The translations under genes were made by a program, and so were the position numbers. From positions 1,612,001 through 1,676,000 of the forward strand of contig CP053716.1 in assembly GCA_013201155.1 (NCBI GenBank): a stretch of 64,000 bases of DNA, in the 5' to 3' direction. How positions within the stretch are numbered: position 1 is the first letter of the stretch; the number at the start of each line of letters is the position of its first letter. Below are positions 36,090 through 44,578 of the stretch, in pieces. The notes beneath the pieces were generated by a model that was given only the letters and a program-made list of their open reading frames with translations, was not told the origin of the DNA and ran no database searches. The DNA comes from Berryella wangjianweii. GTDB lineage: Bacteria; Actinomycetota; Coriobacteriia; Coriobacteriales; Eggerthellaceae.

Positions 36090-38171
36090 ATGGGGAATTA
36101 CGACAAGCTGCTTGAACCTATCGCTATTGGAGGGGTGAGTCTGCGGAATCGGTTTGTCATGCTTCCTATGACTATTGAGAAGGTTGACAATTACCACGTT
36201 AGTGATGATCTGGTTGACTTTTATGAGCAGCGTGCCAAGGGCGGCGTGGCTCTGGTCGAGATCGGCTCATGCTACGTGTCTGATTGCTTTGGCACTACGC
36301 CGAAGTACCACACTACTACGGGCGCATGCGGTGCATGGAGCGATGAATTCATTCCTGGCTTTAAGCGCATCGCAGATTCCTGTCATGAGCATGGAGCAAA
36401 GGTTGCTGCTCAGCTGCAACTTTGCTATGAATGGCGCGCTTCTGGTGATGAGCCTCTTCTGTCCTGCGCTCCCTCAGTGGACGTTATGTCTGGTCCGTTC
36501 GTTGGTATGCCTGAACACGAGCTAACCGTTGATGAAATCAAGATTATTGTGTCGCAGTATGGTCAAGCGGCCCGTCGTTGCAAGGAAGCCGGAATAGACA
36601 TCATTGAGATTCATGCGGGTATTGGCTATATGGTGATGCGCTTCCTGTCCAAATATTCGAATCACCGCACGGATGAATATGGCGGCGATGAGCGTGGTCG
36701 CGCAAAGTTCCTGACCGATATCATAGATGAGATTCATCGCACTTGCGGTAAGGGCATGCCGATTATCGTACGCATTTCAGCTGATGATCTTATGCCTGAT
36801 GGAAACCGTATTGAGGACACCCTGAAGATTATCCCCATCGTTGAGGAGCATGGCGTTGATGCGTGGTCGGTGCAGGCTGGCTTTCATGAGGCGCCTCGGC
36901 CTGTGGCAAATGCTCTTGTGCCTGAAGGGGAGTTCATTGGCTTGGCAAAGAGCGTAAAGACTGTTACGGACCTTCCAGTATTCCCTGGAACTCGCATTAC
37001 GGGCTTGGAGATGTGCAAGAAGGTAATCGAAGAAGGTTATGGTGACCTAGTAGGCATGGGTCGTTCGTTTATTGCCGACCCCGAAATTCCTAACAAGGTG
37101 GCTGCTGGGACTCCTGAGAAAGTGCGCGCTTGCATTGTGTGCAGTCGCTGCTTGGATAACATATTTATCGGGAAGCCTTGCCAGTGCTCAGTGAATGCGA
37201 ATGTCATGCATTCTGGGTTGGGTCTTCCTGAGAATCACCCAGCTAATCAAATCAAGCATCTAGTTATTGTAGGTGCTGGTCCGGCTGGATTGGAGGCCGC
37301 ACGCGTAGCATCGTTGCGTGGGCATCGTGTGACCATCGTTGATCATAGCGACCGTATTGGCGGTTTGCTGAATATGGCACAAGTTTTGAACGATAAGGTC
37401 GAGAATTACGTAACGTATTGGCAGGCCGAGTTTGACTCCTTAAAGAACGTGACAGTGATGCTGAAGACTGAGGCGACGCTTGAGCTGCTGAAGTCACTCA
37501 ACCCTGATGAGGTATTCGTAGCTCCTGGCGGAAGTGTGATTGATCTCGATTTCCCAGGTCGCAAGAGCAAGTATGTCGTGTCGTCGCAGGATATCAAGGA
37601 TATGGTGGCTGGCAAGGTTCCCGAGGGCAAGGGTCTTTTGTGGCGCGCTGCAGTAAAAGCGATCAAAGCTCAGGGCGGTACGGTCGGCTTCATGCGCATG
37701 GGTCTGAATATGGCCGCTGGTCCCACCGCTGTAATAGGGAAACGTCTGTTGGTAGTAGGAGGCGGTTTTGCGGGGCTGGAGACGGCGGCTGCTATGTGCT
37801 CGAATCGTGAGGTGACGGTGATTGACACGGCCAAGAAGTTGGGGAACGGCATTGGCATTATCGATAAAAACCCCGAGTTGCGTAAGTTGAAGAAGCTGGG
37901 TGTGCGCCTGTTGCCCCTGACAGAATTGGTGGAGGTTAGCAATAAGGGCATTGTTACTCTTCGCAATGTTGAGACGGGCGAGGTGGAGGAGCTCGAGGTT
38001 GATACCGTGCTGTTGAGCTTGGGTGTTCAAGCGAATACCGATTTCTTTAATAATATTAAAGAATGGTTCCCTGAGGCGAAGCTGTTGGGTGATGCGACCA
38101 CCCCTAGCGGCAAAGTGTACCGCACTCTTGAGGCTATCGAAGGCGGTTTTATTCAAGCTATGGCCATTTAG
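36090..38171 (+). CDS. Enoate / 2,4-dienoyl-CoA reductase-type flavoenzyme (FMN, FAD, 4Fe-4S)
   Basis: A 693-residue fusion-type oxidoreductase. Residues 1-~360 are an Old Yellow Enzyme TIM barrel with FMN (LRNRFVMLPM start; EIHAGIGYMVMRFLSKYSNHRTDEYGG). A [4Fe-4S] motif follows (CIVCSRC...C, about 349-366), then FAD/NAD(P) Rossmann domains with VIVGAGPAGLEAARVASLRGH and VVGGGFAGLETAA. The architecture is that of 2,4-dienoyl-CoA reductase, clostridial enoate reductase and BaiCD/BaiH, which reduce conjugated C=C bonds. It is divergent from the TetR gene and followed at once by an acyl-CoA dehydrogenase, suggesting reduction of an unsaturated acyl-CoA. Substrate unknown. Confidence 0.88.
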   Translation: MGNYDKLLEPIAIGGVSLRNRFVMLPMTIEKVDNYHVSDDLVDFYEQRAKGGVALVEIGSCYVSDCFGTTPKYHTTTGACGAWSDEFIPGFKRIADSCHEHGAKVAAQLQLCYEWRASGDEPLLSCAPSVDVMSGPFVGMPEHELTVDEIKIIVSQYGQAARRCKEAGIDIIEIHAGIGYMVMRFLSKYSNHRTDEYGGDERGRAKFLTDIIDEIHRTCGKGMPIIVRISADDLMPDGNRIEDTLKIIPIVEEHGVDAWSVQAGFHEAPRPVANALVPEGEFIGLAKSVKTVTDLPVFPGTRITGLEMCKKVIEEGYGDLVGMGRSFIADPEIPNKVAAGTPEKVRACIVCSRCLDNIFIGKPCQCSVNANVMHSGLGLPENHPANQIKHLVIVGAGPAGLEAARVASLRGHRVTIVDHSDRIGGLLNMAQVLNDKVENYVTYWQAEFDSLKNVTVMLKTEATLELLKSLNPDEVFVAPGGSVIDLDFPGRKSKYVVSSQDIKDMVAGKVPEGKGLLWRAAVKAIKAQGGTVGFMRMGLNMAAGPTAVIGKRLLVVGGGFAGLETAAAMCSNREVTVIDTAKKLGNGIGIIDKNPELRKLKKLGVRLLPLTELVEVSNKGIVTLRNVETGEVEELEVDTVLLSLGVQANTDFFNNIKEWFPEAKLLGDATTPSGKVYRTLEAIEGGFIQAMAI

Positions 38172-38242
38172 GTGGATGGGAATTTGGGTTTCTCGCACGT
38201 GGTGCTGGAAATAAATAAGGGTGTCTATAGAGGAGGATAACG

Positions 38243-39427
38243 ATGGATTTTGGGTATACAGAAGAGCAACTACGCATCAAGCGCGGCATTCGCGAATGGG
38301 CGAAGGAGCATCTGACCGAGGAGGTCATTGCTGAGGGCTACAAGAATCGTGGTATTGACCCCAAGGTAGCTAAAGCTTGGGTTGACAGTGGTTGGGGCAT
38401 GTACGGTCTTCCTGAAGAGTACGGCGGAACTCCAGTTGATCATGTGACCATGGCTATGATTATCGAGGAGCTCAACCATGCTGGTGGCAATATTCCCATG
38501 GCTCCTAATTTGCTGATTATGTTTGATATGGTTGAGTTCGGCTCTCCTGAGCAGATTAAGTATGCCATGGACTACTACAAGGAAAATGGCTACCCTCCGT
38601 ACTGCCTTGCTATCTCCGAGCCTGGTGCTGGTTCTGACAATCAGGGCATGACCTGCCTTGCCACTAAGTCGGGCGATGGCAAAGTGCACATTAGCGGCAC
38701 CAAGACTTGGGTGACTCAGGGAGAGCATTCTGACGGTTTTATTGTGGTGTGCAAGGATGAGGATCCCTCGCGCGAGAACAAGAATATGTCGATGTATCTG
38801 GTTCCTGCTGATGCGCCTGGCGTGACAATCGAACCCCTAAATAAAATCGGCATGCAAATCATGCCCTTTGCGATGGTGCATTTCGATGACGTGGTGATTG
38901 ACGAGGATCAGACCCTGGGCATTCCGGGTAAGGGCTTCTTGCAGCTGATGAAGAACTTCGAGTGGGAACGCTGCGTGCTGCTGGCTGAGCTTTTGGGTGA
39001 GGCTCAGGCTGCCATGGATGACGCTTGTGCGTGGACTTCGGAGCGCCTGCAGTTCGGCAAGGGAATTAAGTCGTTCCAGCTGGTTCAGGAGCACATCTGC
39101 GAGATGCAGATTGCGATCTCGAATACTCGCAACTTCCTGTACCGCACGTGCTGGAAGCTTGACGAGGGCATGTGGGTGAACAACGATGCCGCGCTGCTGA
39201 AGCGTTACGGGGCCCCTGCGCTTACCGATGTCTGTTCTCGCGCGCTTCAGCTGATGGGTGGCTTGGGGTACACCGATCAGACTCGCGTGTCGCGCTTGAT
39301 GCTTGACTGTCGTGGCTTCCAGATTGGCGGCGGTACGGTTGAGATCATGGTGCACATTGCTGGGCGCGGTATTCTTAAGGATTATGAGAAGGCTGCTGAA
39401 GACCCCGATTTCCTCTACACCATCTAG
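38243..39427 (+). CDS. Acyl-CoA dehydrogenase family protein (CaiA-like), copy 1
   Basis: A 394-residue acyl-CoA dehydrogenase with the three-domain fold: helical N-terminus, beta domain with AISEPGAGSDNQGM, and C-terminal helices with LQFGKGIKSFQLVQEH and QLMGGLGYTDQTRVSRLMLDCRG. Overall it resembles crotonobetainyl-CoA reductase CaiA. The family forms or reduces an alpha,beta double bond in acyl-CoA with FAD and electron-transfer flavoprotein. GAGGAGG stands 8 bases before the ATG. It forms an operon with the flavoenzyme gene and ends at a strong terminator. Confidence 0.88.
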   Translation: MDFGYTEEQLRIKRGIREWAKEHLTEEVIAEGYKNRGIDPKVAKAWVDSGWGMYGLPEEYGGTPVDHVTMAMIIEELNHAGGNIPMAPNLLIMFDMVEFGSPEQIKYAMDYYKENGYPPYCLAISEPGAGSDNQGMTCLATKSGDGKVHISGTKTWVTQGEHSDGFIVVCKDEDPSRENKNMSMYLVPADAPGVTIEPLNKIGMQIMPFAMVHFDDVVIDEDQTLGIPGKGFLQLMKNFEWERCVLLAELLGEAQAAMDDACAWTSERLQFGKGIKSFQLVQEHICEMQIAISNTRNFLYRTCWKLDEGMWVNNDAALLKRYGAPALTDVCSRALQLMGGLGYTDQTRVSRLMLDCRGFQIGGGTVEIMVHIAGRGILKDYEKAAEDPDFLYTI

Positions 39428-39436
39428 TTCGATGTT

Positions 39437-39464
39437 GGGGCGAGCTTTTGCTCGCCCCTTTCTT
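39437..39464 (+). terminator. Intrinsic terminator after acyl-CoA dehydrogenase 1
   Basis: GGGGCGAG (39437-39444) pairs with CTCGCCCC (39451-39458) around CTTTTG and is followed by TTTCTT. It separates the dehydrogenase from the Nudix gene. Confidence 0.8.
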
Positions 39465-39480
39465 CCGTCAGGGGGTCTGA

Positions 39481-40332
39481 GTGGGGAGCTTGAGGTTCAT
39501 CGACCGTGCGACGCTTGAAGTGGAGATTCACTCCAATCAGGTTGAGGCAATCAAGCGCTTCGAGCTGGATGGTAGGGAGCCGGTTGGTCCGCGCGTGGCC
39601 GCTACCGTGATGTTGATGCGTCGTGCTGCGTCGGCCTCGGGCTTGGAGGTCTATATGCTTAAACGTAGTAAGAGCATGGCCTTTCTTCCGAATGTTCTGG
39701 TGTTTCCTGGTGGTGGCGTTGACGCTACCGATGCTTTGTACGAATACCGCTGGGAGGGGCCCTCTCCTGATGAATGGTCGGTGATTCTTGGTATGAGCAC
39801 GCGAGATGCCAAGGCGCTGGTGGTGGCTGCCGTTCGTGAGCTCTTTGAGGAGGCGGGTGTTCTTCTGGCGGGAGACCTCGTATCACCGCTTCCTGAGGCT
39901 GATTCCCTTGATGATGAGCGCACGCTTTTGGAGGGGCATCAGCTTGCTTTGGAGGATATTCTTGCCCGCAGGAATCTGGCGCTTCGAACGGATTGTCTTT
40001 ACGTGCGCGACCAATGGGTCACGCCTGAGTTCTCATCGCGCAGGTATCGCGCCTTTTTCTTTTCCGCTATGCTGCCGCACAACCAACAAGCTTACTCTCA
40101 TAGTACCGAGGCTCAAAGGGCGGTATGGGTCGACCCTTCTGAGGCTCTGGAAGAGCAAAGGCGGAATCAGTCGCTGGTTGCTCCGCCTACAGCGTTTAAT
40201 TTACTTCGATTGGCCGAAGCTGCTGGCGAAGACGCTTTCCAGGTCCATATCGACTGTCAGCCTGCGCACATGTTTCATCCTGTGTTCGCGCAGGAGGGAC
40301 GGATGGTGATGCGATGCGAGGTCTGTCGGTGA
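39481..40332 (+). CDS. Nudix hydrolase, NUDT19-like
   Basis: A 283-residue Nudix protein. The Nudix box is split by an insertion, as in NUDT19/NUDT7-type CoA diphosphatases: VFPGGGVDATD near residue 75 and AVRELFEEAGVLLAG near residue 118 (catalytic REXXEE as RELFEE). Eukaryotic relatives hydrolyse CoA and acyl-CoA. The GTG at 39481 has AGGGGG upstream, and the terminator just before it suggests a separate transcript or read-through. It overlaps the next gene by 19 bases. Its place among acyl-CoA genes fits turnover of CoA derivatives, which is inference. Confidence 0.78.
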   Translation: MGSLRFIDRATLEVEIHSNQVEAIKRFELDGREPVGPRVAATVMLMRRAASASGLEVYMLKRSKSMAFLPNVLVFPGGGVDATDALYEYRWEGPSPDEWSVILGMSTRDAKALVVAAVRELFEEAGVLLAGDLVSPLPEADSLDDERTLLEGHQLALEDILARRNLALRTDCLYVRDQWVTPEFSSRRYRAFFFSAMLPHNQQAYSHSTEAQRAVWVDPSEALEEQRRNQSLVAPPTAFNLLRLAEAAGEDAFQVHIDCQPAHMFHPVFAQEGRMVMRCEVCR

Positions 40333-41135
40333 GCACCTTAGCGACAGACCTTGTCTCTTTGGTGCGAGTTTCTCCACATGTGCTGCTAGCACGTCAATCA
40401 AATCCTTCGGATATGACTTTGCTGGGAACCAACACGTTTGTAATTCTCGACTCGCATCAAAGCAGCTGTGTGTTGGTCGATCCAGGCGAAGGGGGTGAAA
40501 CTCGGGCTCGTGAACTGGAGTTTCTTTGTACGCAGATAGGGGTCGCTCCTCGCCTGGTGATGGTAACTCATGATCACTCTGATCATATTGAAGCGGCGGC
40601 TGCGACATGTGCGCAATGGCGCATTCCTTTACTGACGGCTCGTAGCGGTGATTTGAGCGAGGGGATTTGTATTGGTGACGGTTTTGATATTGACGTGATT
40701 GAGCTGAAGGGACACTCCGCTGATTCGGTGGGGCTGATTGTGCGAGGAGATCATGTACTGCTGAGTGGGGACGTCGTGTTTCTGGAGAGCTGGTGTTGCC
40801 TGGGTTCTTGCGATAGCGATTTGAGAGCGTATTTCAATACGCTCAATCGGGTTGAGAGCCTGCTGGCTGAGGGAGAGATATGCGAACTTCTTCCAGGTCA
40901 TGGGTCTATGATGCGTCGCGATGTGGCTTTGAAGAGGATAGGGGAATATCGTCGCCATAGGTTTAGTCGTCTTGAGCAGGTGCGTGAGGTTATCAAAGAA
41001 TGTGGATCGATTGATTGTGCTAGTGTAGCTCGAAGGATTTATCCTGGGATGATCGATAAGAGAAACACTCTCCTTCAGCGTGTAGTGGAAGTCCAGATGG
41101 AGTACCTGGAGGGACAAACGGTTTTACCTGCTTAA
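40314..41135 (+). CDS. Metallo-beta-lactamase fold hydrolase (LACTB2-like)
   Basis: A 273-residue MBL-fold protein with the zinc motif THDHSDHIEAA (H-x-H-x-D-H, about residues 84-90), a further GHSADSVGL, LSGDVVF and the C-terminal LPGHGSMM, followed by a helical winged region as in LACTB2. Members cut RNA or thioesters. It overlaps the Nudix gene by 19 bases, so the two are translated together. Similar Nudix-MBL pairs occur next to acyl-CoA catabolic genes, where thioester hydrolysis would be logical; which activity applies here is not known. The next gene converges on it, 7 bases away. Confidence 0.8.
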   Translation: MRGLSVSTLATDLVSLVRVSPHVLLARQSNPSDMTLLGTNTFVILDSHQSSCVLVDPGEGGETRARELEFLCTQIGVAPRLVMVTHDHSDHIEAAAATCAQWRIPLLTARSGDLSEGICIGDGFDIDVIELKGHSADSVGLIVRGDHVLLSGDVVFLESWCCLGSCDSDLRAYFNTLNRVESLLAEGEICELLPGHGSMMRRDVALKRIGEYRRHRFSRLEQVREVIKECGSIDCASVARRIYPGMIDKRNTLLQRVVEVQMEYLEGQTVLPA

Positions 41136-41142
41136 TCTTTGG

Positions 41143-41892
41143 CTATCGTTGTTTTGGTGTGCGGTCATGACAAGTCATGCCGATGGCTCTAATGCTGCAG
41201 GAGTGGGAAAACTTGCAGAGTCTGCACGACCTGAGGGGTGCCTTTCCATCGTCATATACTCCCACGATTCCTATAGTGCCAGGACTTGTTGACGTCAAAT
41301 TGCTGTTTTTGATGGCCATCCCCAAAGTGGACTCGGCTTTTAAATAAAAGAGTATATCTGACAGAGATGGTTCGAGTTCCTGAGCGTTCTCGTCGAAGTC
41401 TAGCGCGTAATCGGCCCGGAGACCCTGTTCGCGTGCATGGGATGCTATATGCGCATACAGCATATTCGCTGTTTGTTCTACGGTTTTATTAATAACTAGG
41501 GGCATAAGCTGTTGCTCTTCATTGGTATTTACTAAAGTGTCTACCAACTTTGCCTGCGAGAGCGAGCAGCCCAAGCTTACCCCCATCAGCACGCAGTGCA
41601 TCGCATTTGACAACTTGTGATATATGGCTTCACCTTTAAGTACTGACATAGTGCCAACCAGTTTGATGGCGGGCTCAGTGTAGCTTGGTGGAAGCGTGCA
41701 GGGGGCGAGGTTGAATTGCTTGTACGCACCCTTGGGTGACATGTGCCCAGTTGTTCTTTCTATCAGTTGTTCGATTACGTCCACATTGGCGCGGGGCCCC
41801 ACGCACGTAATAACTCCCTGTGCGATAGCTTGCCGTGCTTCTTCGTTAAGTGAGAGACTGCGCTCTACCACTGGATGGTACGCTCGTGGCAT
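41143..41892 (-). CDS. Cobalamin-dependent methionine synthase activation-domain-like protein
   Basis: A 249-residue stand-alone protein similar to the C-terminal activation domain of MetH: KLVGTMSVLKGEAIYHKL, VLMGVSLGCSLSQAKL in the middle, ILFYLKAESTLGMAI then TSPGTIGIVGVY, and a C-terminal cysteine set CRLCKFSHSCSIRAIGMTC. In anaerobes such proteins accompany corrinoid methyltransferases and re-reduce or bind their cobalamin proteins. No corrinoid protein or methyltransferase gene lies in the window, so its partner is elsewhere or lost. The ATG is preceded by AAAAGGGG. It follows the cysteine-rich unknown gene by 13 bases, so they form an operon. Confidence 0.65.
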   Translation of the reverse strand: MPRAYHPVVERSLSLNEEARQAIAQGVITCVGPRANVDVIEQLIERTTGHMSPKGAYKQFNLAPCTLPPSYTEPAIKLVGTMSVLKGEAIYHKLSNAMHCVLMGVSLGCSLSQAKLVDTLVNTNEEQQLMPLVINKTVEQTANMLYAHIASHAREQGLRADYALDFDENAQELEPSLSDILFYLKAESTLGMAIKNSNLTSTSPGTIGIVGVYDDGKAPLRSCRLCKFSHSCSIRAIGMTCHDRTPKQR

Positions 41893-41905
41893 GTCGCCCC
41901 TTTTG

Positions 41906-42322
41906 TCAGCGGCTGCTCCTCACTCGTTCTAGGCGACAGAACATCAGTCCGCGCTTCTCGAAGAACGCATAGAGAATGAAGCCTCTTTTGCACATGAAGG
42001 CACACTCATCGCAGGTGCTGCCCTTGCAGTAACAGTAGGCATCCTCATCAATCAGGGCAAAGGACAAAGGCGGATTCTTGTGGGGGTCAGGATAGCGTAC
42101 CTGCAATCCCGTACATGTTTTTAGGGCAATCCAAAGAGGAGCGTTTGTGAGATGCGGATTCCAGTGGGCCTCGATGACGCAGCCGCCTGGACGCGGTTGT
42201 ATTCGATAGTTTAAAAGCGCATCGGGATGAGGGTTAATTTCAAGCCCAATATCTTTGGGAAGTTCTTCAACGAGATTGGGAGGAGTGTATGAAATCGAGC
42301 GGGCGGTATGGTCGCAAATCAT
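41906..42322 (-). CDS. Unknown cysteine-rich protein
   Basis: Not recognised. The shorter form given here has 138 residues; a start at 42424 would give 172 but would translate through a 13-bp perfect hairpin and lacks a ribosome site. A C-terminal cluster CYCKGSTCDECAFMC (five Cys) looks like a metal or iron-sulfur site, next to RGFILYAFFEKRG. No signal peptide or membrane span. It is immediately upstream of the MetH-activation-like gene on the same strand, which hints at a shared corrinoid or redox role. Confidence 0.5.
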   Translation of the reverse strand: MICDHTARSISYTPPNLVEELPKDIGLEINPHPDALLNYRIQPRPGGCVIEAHWNPHLTNAPLWIALKTCTGLQVRYPDPHKNPPLSFALIDEDAYCYCKGSTCDECAFMCKRGFILYAFFEKRGLMFCRLERVRSSR

Positions 42323-42328
42323 AGGAGA

Positions 42329-42359
42329 ATCGGTCCTGAGCTCTATGCTCAGGACCGAT
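42329..42359 (-). terminator. Perfect 13-bp hairpin downstream of the acyl-CoA ligase gene
   Basis: ATCGGTCCTGAGC and GCTCAGGACCGAT are perfect arms around TCTAT, 100 bases after the ligase stop. There is no T run on either side. It could be a terminator, an RNA-processing site or a leader structure of the cysteine-rich gene. Confidence 0.5.
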
Positions 42360-42458
42360 GTTTGAGAATCTCGCTTGAAGGGGAGGTGCCCCGCAGCGGT
42401 GCGAGGCTTCCACGATGAGGTCATGGAGCTGTATGGTATAGCGAAATCATAACCGTTC

Positions 42459-44093
42459 CTACTCCGATTTCATTCTTCTCGCGAGCTCGTCAGCGAGTTG
42501 ATGACGCTTGGTCTTCATGGTGGCGGTGCGCGGAATCTCATCAATTACCTCAACGCGCTCTGGCCAGAGTCGCTTTTGGACATGCTTCGATTCCAGGTAT
42601 GCGGCTAGGCTGGCAACCGTAGGACGGTCGGCCTCATTGCAGCGAGTCGCCACAACAAAAGTGCAGATGCGCTCTCCCAGGCGATCGTCGGGCATGCCGA
42701 TGGTGGCGTGGTCGGCGATTCCTGGACAGCCTACTAATGCGGCATCGATTTCGTTTGCGCTGATGTTCTCTCCGCCGCGGATAATGATCTCTTTCTTGCG
42801 TCCGTTGATTCTGATGCGGCCTTGTTCATCTTGGTAGCATAGGTCGCCGCTACGGAACCACCCGTCGGATGTCAGCGCCCGATTATTGGCGCCCTTGTTG
42901 TTGATGTATCCCACGAATAGATGGGGGCCGCGCGATAGCTCTTCGCCCTGCTCGCCAATGGGCACTTCAATATCATCTTGGGCTACTTTTACCTCGATGC
43001 CTTCAAAGGGAACGCCTGACCATGATCCGTTCCAATTCAGGCATTCCGCGGGAGGCACGTAGATATGCGGACAGCTTTCGGTGGAGCCGTAGATTTCGCA
43101 TAGGGTAATACCGTGTTCGCGAGCGCTTTGGATGAGGGATGAAGGAACAGGTGCGCCTCCGCACAGCCACAATCGCAGAGTTTTGGTTCTGCGCTGCGAG
43201 CGCCTCATGCATTGCAGGATGTCGTAAATGAACGGGGTGGCCGCCATCGACCACGTACACCCTTCGCTGTTCATTCGATCAATCGCTGACTCTGGTGAGA
43301 ATTTGGCATCGAGGATGCACGTCGCTCCAGATAGCATGGGTATGAGGAGGCCATGGAAAAAACCGGTTGCATGGTTGAGCGGTGATGCCATGTAGGCGGT
43401 GTCATCTGCCGTAAAACCAAACCCTTGAATCATTGACCGCTCTGAGAACAGGATGTTGTTATGAGTGAGCAGGGCAGCCTTGGGTATTCCCGTAGTCCCC
43501 GATGTAGACAGGATGCAAGCTATGTCATCCGACTTCGCGCCGCTTCCAAGGGGCGCTAGCTTGGGGCCTTCCTCCACGATGTTTGACAGCACCGGAAAAT
43601 CGCCGCAGGCTCCCTTGAACTTGTCAATCAATACTACTGCCTTAAGGTTTCCGAGTTGTTCGGAAACTTCTTCAGCCTGTTGTTCGTAGTTAGTCTTGTG
43701 GTCGAATGTGGGACAGATTAGAGCTGACGACCCTACGAGGGTCATAGCGCGCACCAAGTCTTCGGTGTTGAAGTTTTTCGGCAGTGGGTGCATCACTGCA
43801 CCTAGCTTAAGGGCGGCTACGTAAATGATGCAGAATTCAGCCCACATTGGTACCTGGAAGGTTAGGACATCGCCGTTGCTTACCCCGCGTTCAGACAGCC
43901 AGTAAGCCAAACGTGCGGCTTTTTTATCTACATCGCGATAGGTGAGTGCGATGTGATTGTCCTTTACGTACACCTTCGAGGAGAATCTACCCGACTGACG
44001 GTTCCAAACGGTCTCGATAGTTTCGGCAGTCCAGTATCCCTGCTCGTAATAGCGATTCTTGAGTTCGTCGGAAACAAGGAATTCAGAAATCAC
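42459..44093 (-). CDS. AMP-forming acyl-CoA synthetase (CaiC/BaiB-like)
   Basis: A 544-residue ANL-superfamily ligase with the core motifs STSGTTGIPKAALLTH (P-loop, about residue 180), YGSTESCP (A5), TSDGWFRSGDLCYQDEQGRIRINGRKKEIIIRGGENI (A7-A8) and the C-terminal PRTATMKTKRH with the catalytic lysine. It activates a carboxylic acid to its CoA thioester with ATP. The GTG at 44093 has AAGGAGGAG just upstream; an upstream extension to 44243 has no such support. It presumably starts the pathway served by the neighbouring dehydrogenases, CoA transferase and crotonase. The acid is unknown. Confidence 0.9.
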   Translation of the reverse strand: MISEFLVSDELKNRYYEQGYWTAETIETVWNRQSGRFSSKVYVKDNHIALTYRDVDKKAARLAYWLSERGVSNGDVLTFQVPMWAEFCIIYVAALKLGAVMHPLPKNFNTEDLVRAMTLVGSSALICPTFDHKTNYEQQAEEVSEQLGNLKAVVLIDKFKGACGDFPVLSNIVEEGPKLAPLGSGAKSDDIACILSTSGTTGIPKAALLTHNNILFSERSMIQGFGFTADDTAYMASPLNHATGFFHGLLIPMLSGATCILDAKFSPESAIDRMNSEGCTWSMAATPFIYDILQCMRRSQRRTKTLRLWLCGGAPVPSSLIQSAREHGITLCEIYGSTESCPHIYVPPAECLNWNGSWSGVPFEGIEVKVAQDDIEVPIGEQGEELSRGPHLFVGYINNKGANNRALTSDGWFRSGDLCYQDEQGRIRINGRKKEIIIRGGENISANEIDAALVGCPGIADHATIGMPDDRLGERICTFVVATRCNEADRPTVASLAAYLESKHVQKRLWPERVEVIDEIPRTATMKTKRHQLADELARRMKSE

Positions 44094-44225
44094 AGCGCTC
44101 CTCCTTGATGGCGTCCCTGTCTTGCGCAAGCGCGCAAGTCGGGTATGGCTGACGCGTGCTGCTGCAGAGTCCATCGGGCGGGTTCGTTCCCGAAGAAGAA
44201 GCGGCCTAAAGGACAAAGTGCATAA

Positions 44226-44399
44226 ATGAAGATGACTGTGCACGAGGTTAACGCGTATGCGCGGCAGCCTGTATTTTCCCCTTACGCAGCGCTGCCTCCC
44301 CCTGCTGAAGACAGGATATATCAGCTCATTAGGCGAGTTGAATGGCCAGTGGAGCGAAATCGTCCGTACCTCGCCGAAGTCATACGACTTAAAATCTAG
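44226..44399 (+). CDS. Possible small protein, 57 residues
   Basis: An open frame from ATG 44226 to TAG 44399 encodes a soluble, charged peptide (ends VEWPVERNRPYLAEVIRLKI). AAAGGA lies 12 bases upstream, a long spacing. It is divergent from the ligase gene. No family was recognised; it may be a remnant of a longer gene or chance. Confidence 0.25.
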   Translation: MKMTVHEVNAYARQPVFSPYAALPPPAEDRIYQLIRRVEWPVERNRPYLAEVIRLKI

Positions 44400-44516
44400 A
44401 GGGGTTATTTTTGCAATTTGAAACGAAGAATTAAAGTGTAGAAAGATAGTCGTGGGTTTAGGATGAGGTCGTATTCTCCTTGCGACAAGGAACGCGTGAC
44501 GAATGGCGTCGCTTGA

Positions 44517-44556
44517 TTAAAAAGGCTCGTCATGCGGCTTTTGCATGACGAGCCTT
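44517..44556 (-). terminator. Strong intrinsic terminator of acyl-CoA dehydrogenase 2
   Basis: AAGGCTCGTCATGC (44522-44535) pairs perfectly with GCATGACGAGCCTT (44543-44556) around 7 bases; in the minus direction five T residues follow. It lies 22 bases after the dehydrogenase stop. Confidence 0.88.
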
Positions 44557-44578
44557 GGCTGTTTACAGGATAGGTTTT

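Larger units (their letters stand above)
44094..44578. other. Intergenic region between the ligase and acyl-CoA dehydrogenase 2 genes
   Basis: 485 bases holding the ligase promoter (on the minus strand), a small uncertain frame at 44226-44399, and the terminator of the upstream dehydrogenase at 44517-44556. Confidence 0.5.

Noticed and set aside
35905-36138. 77-codon frame in the tetR/flavoenzyme gap
   Set aside because: It covers the regulatory repeats and overlaps the flavoenzyme start in another frame.
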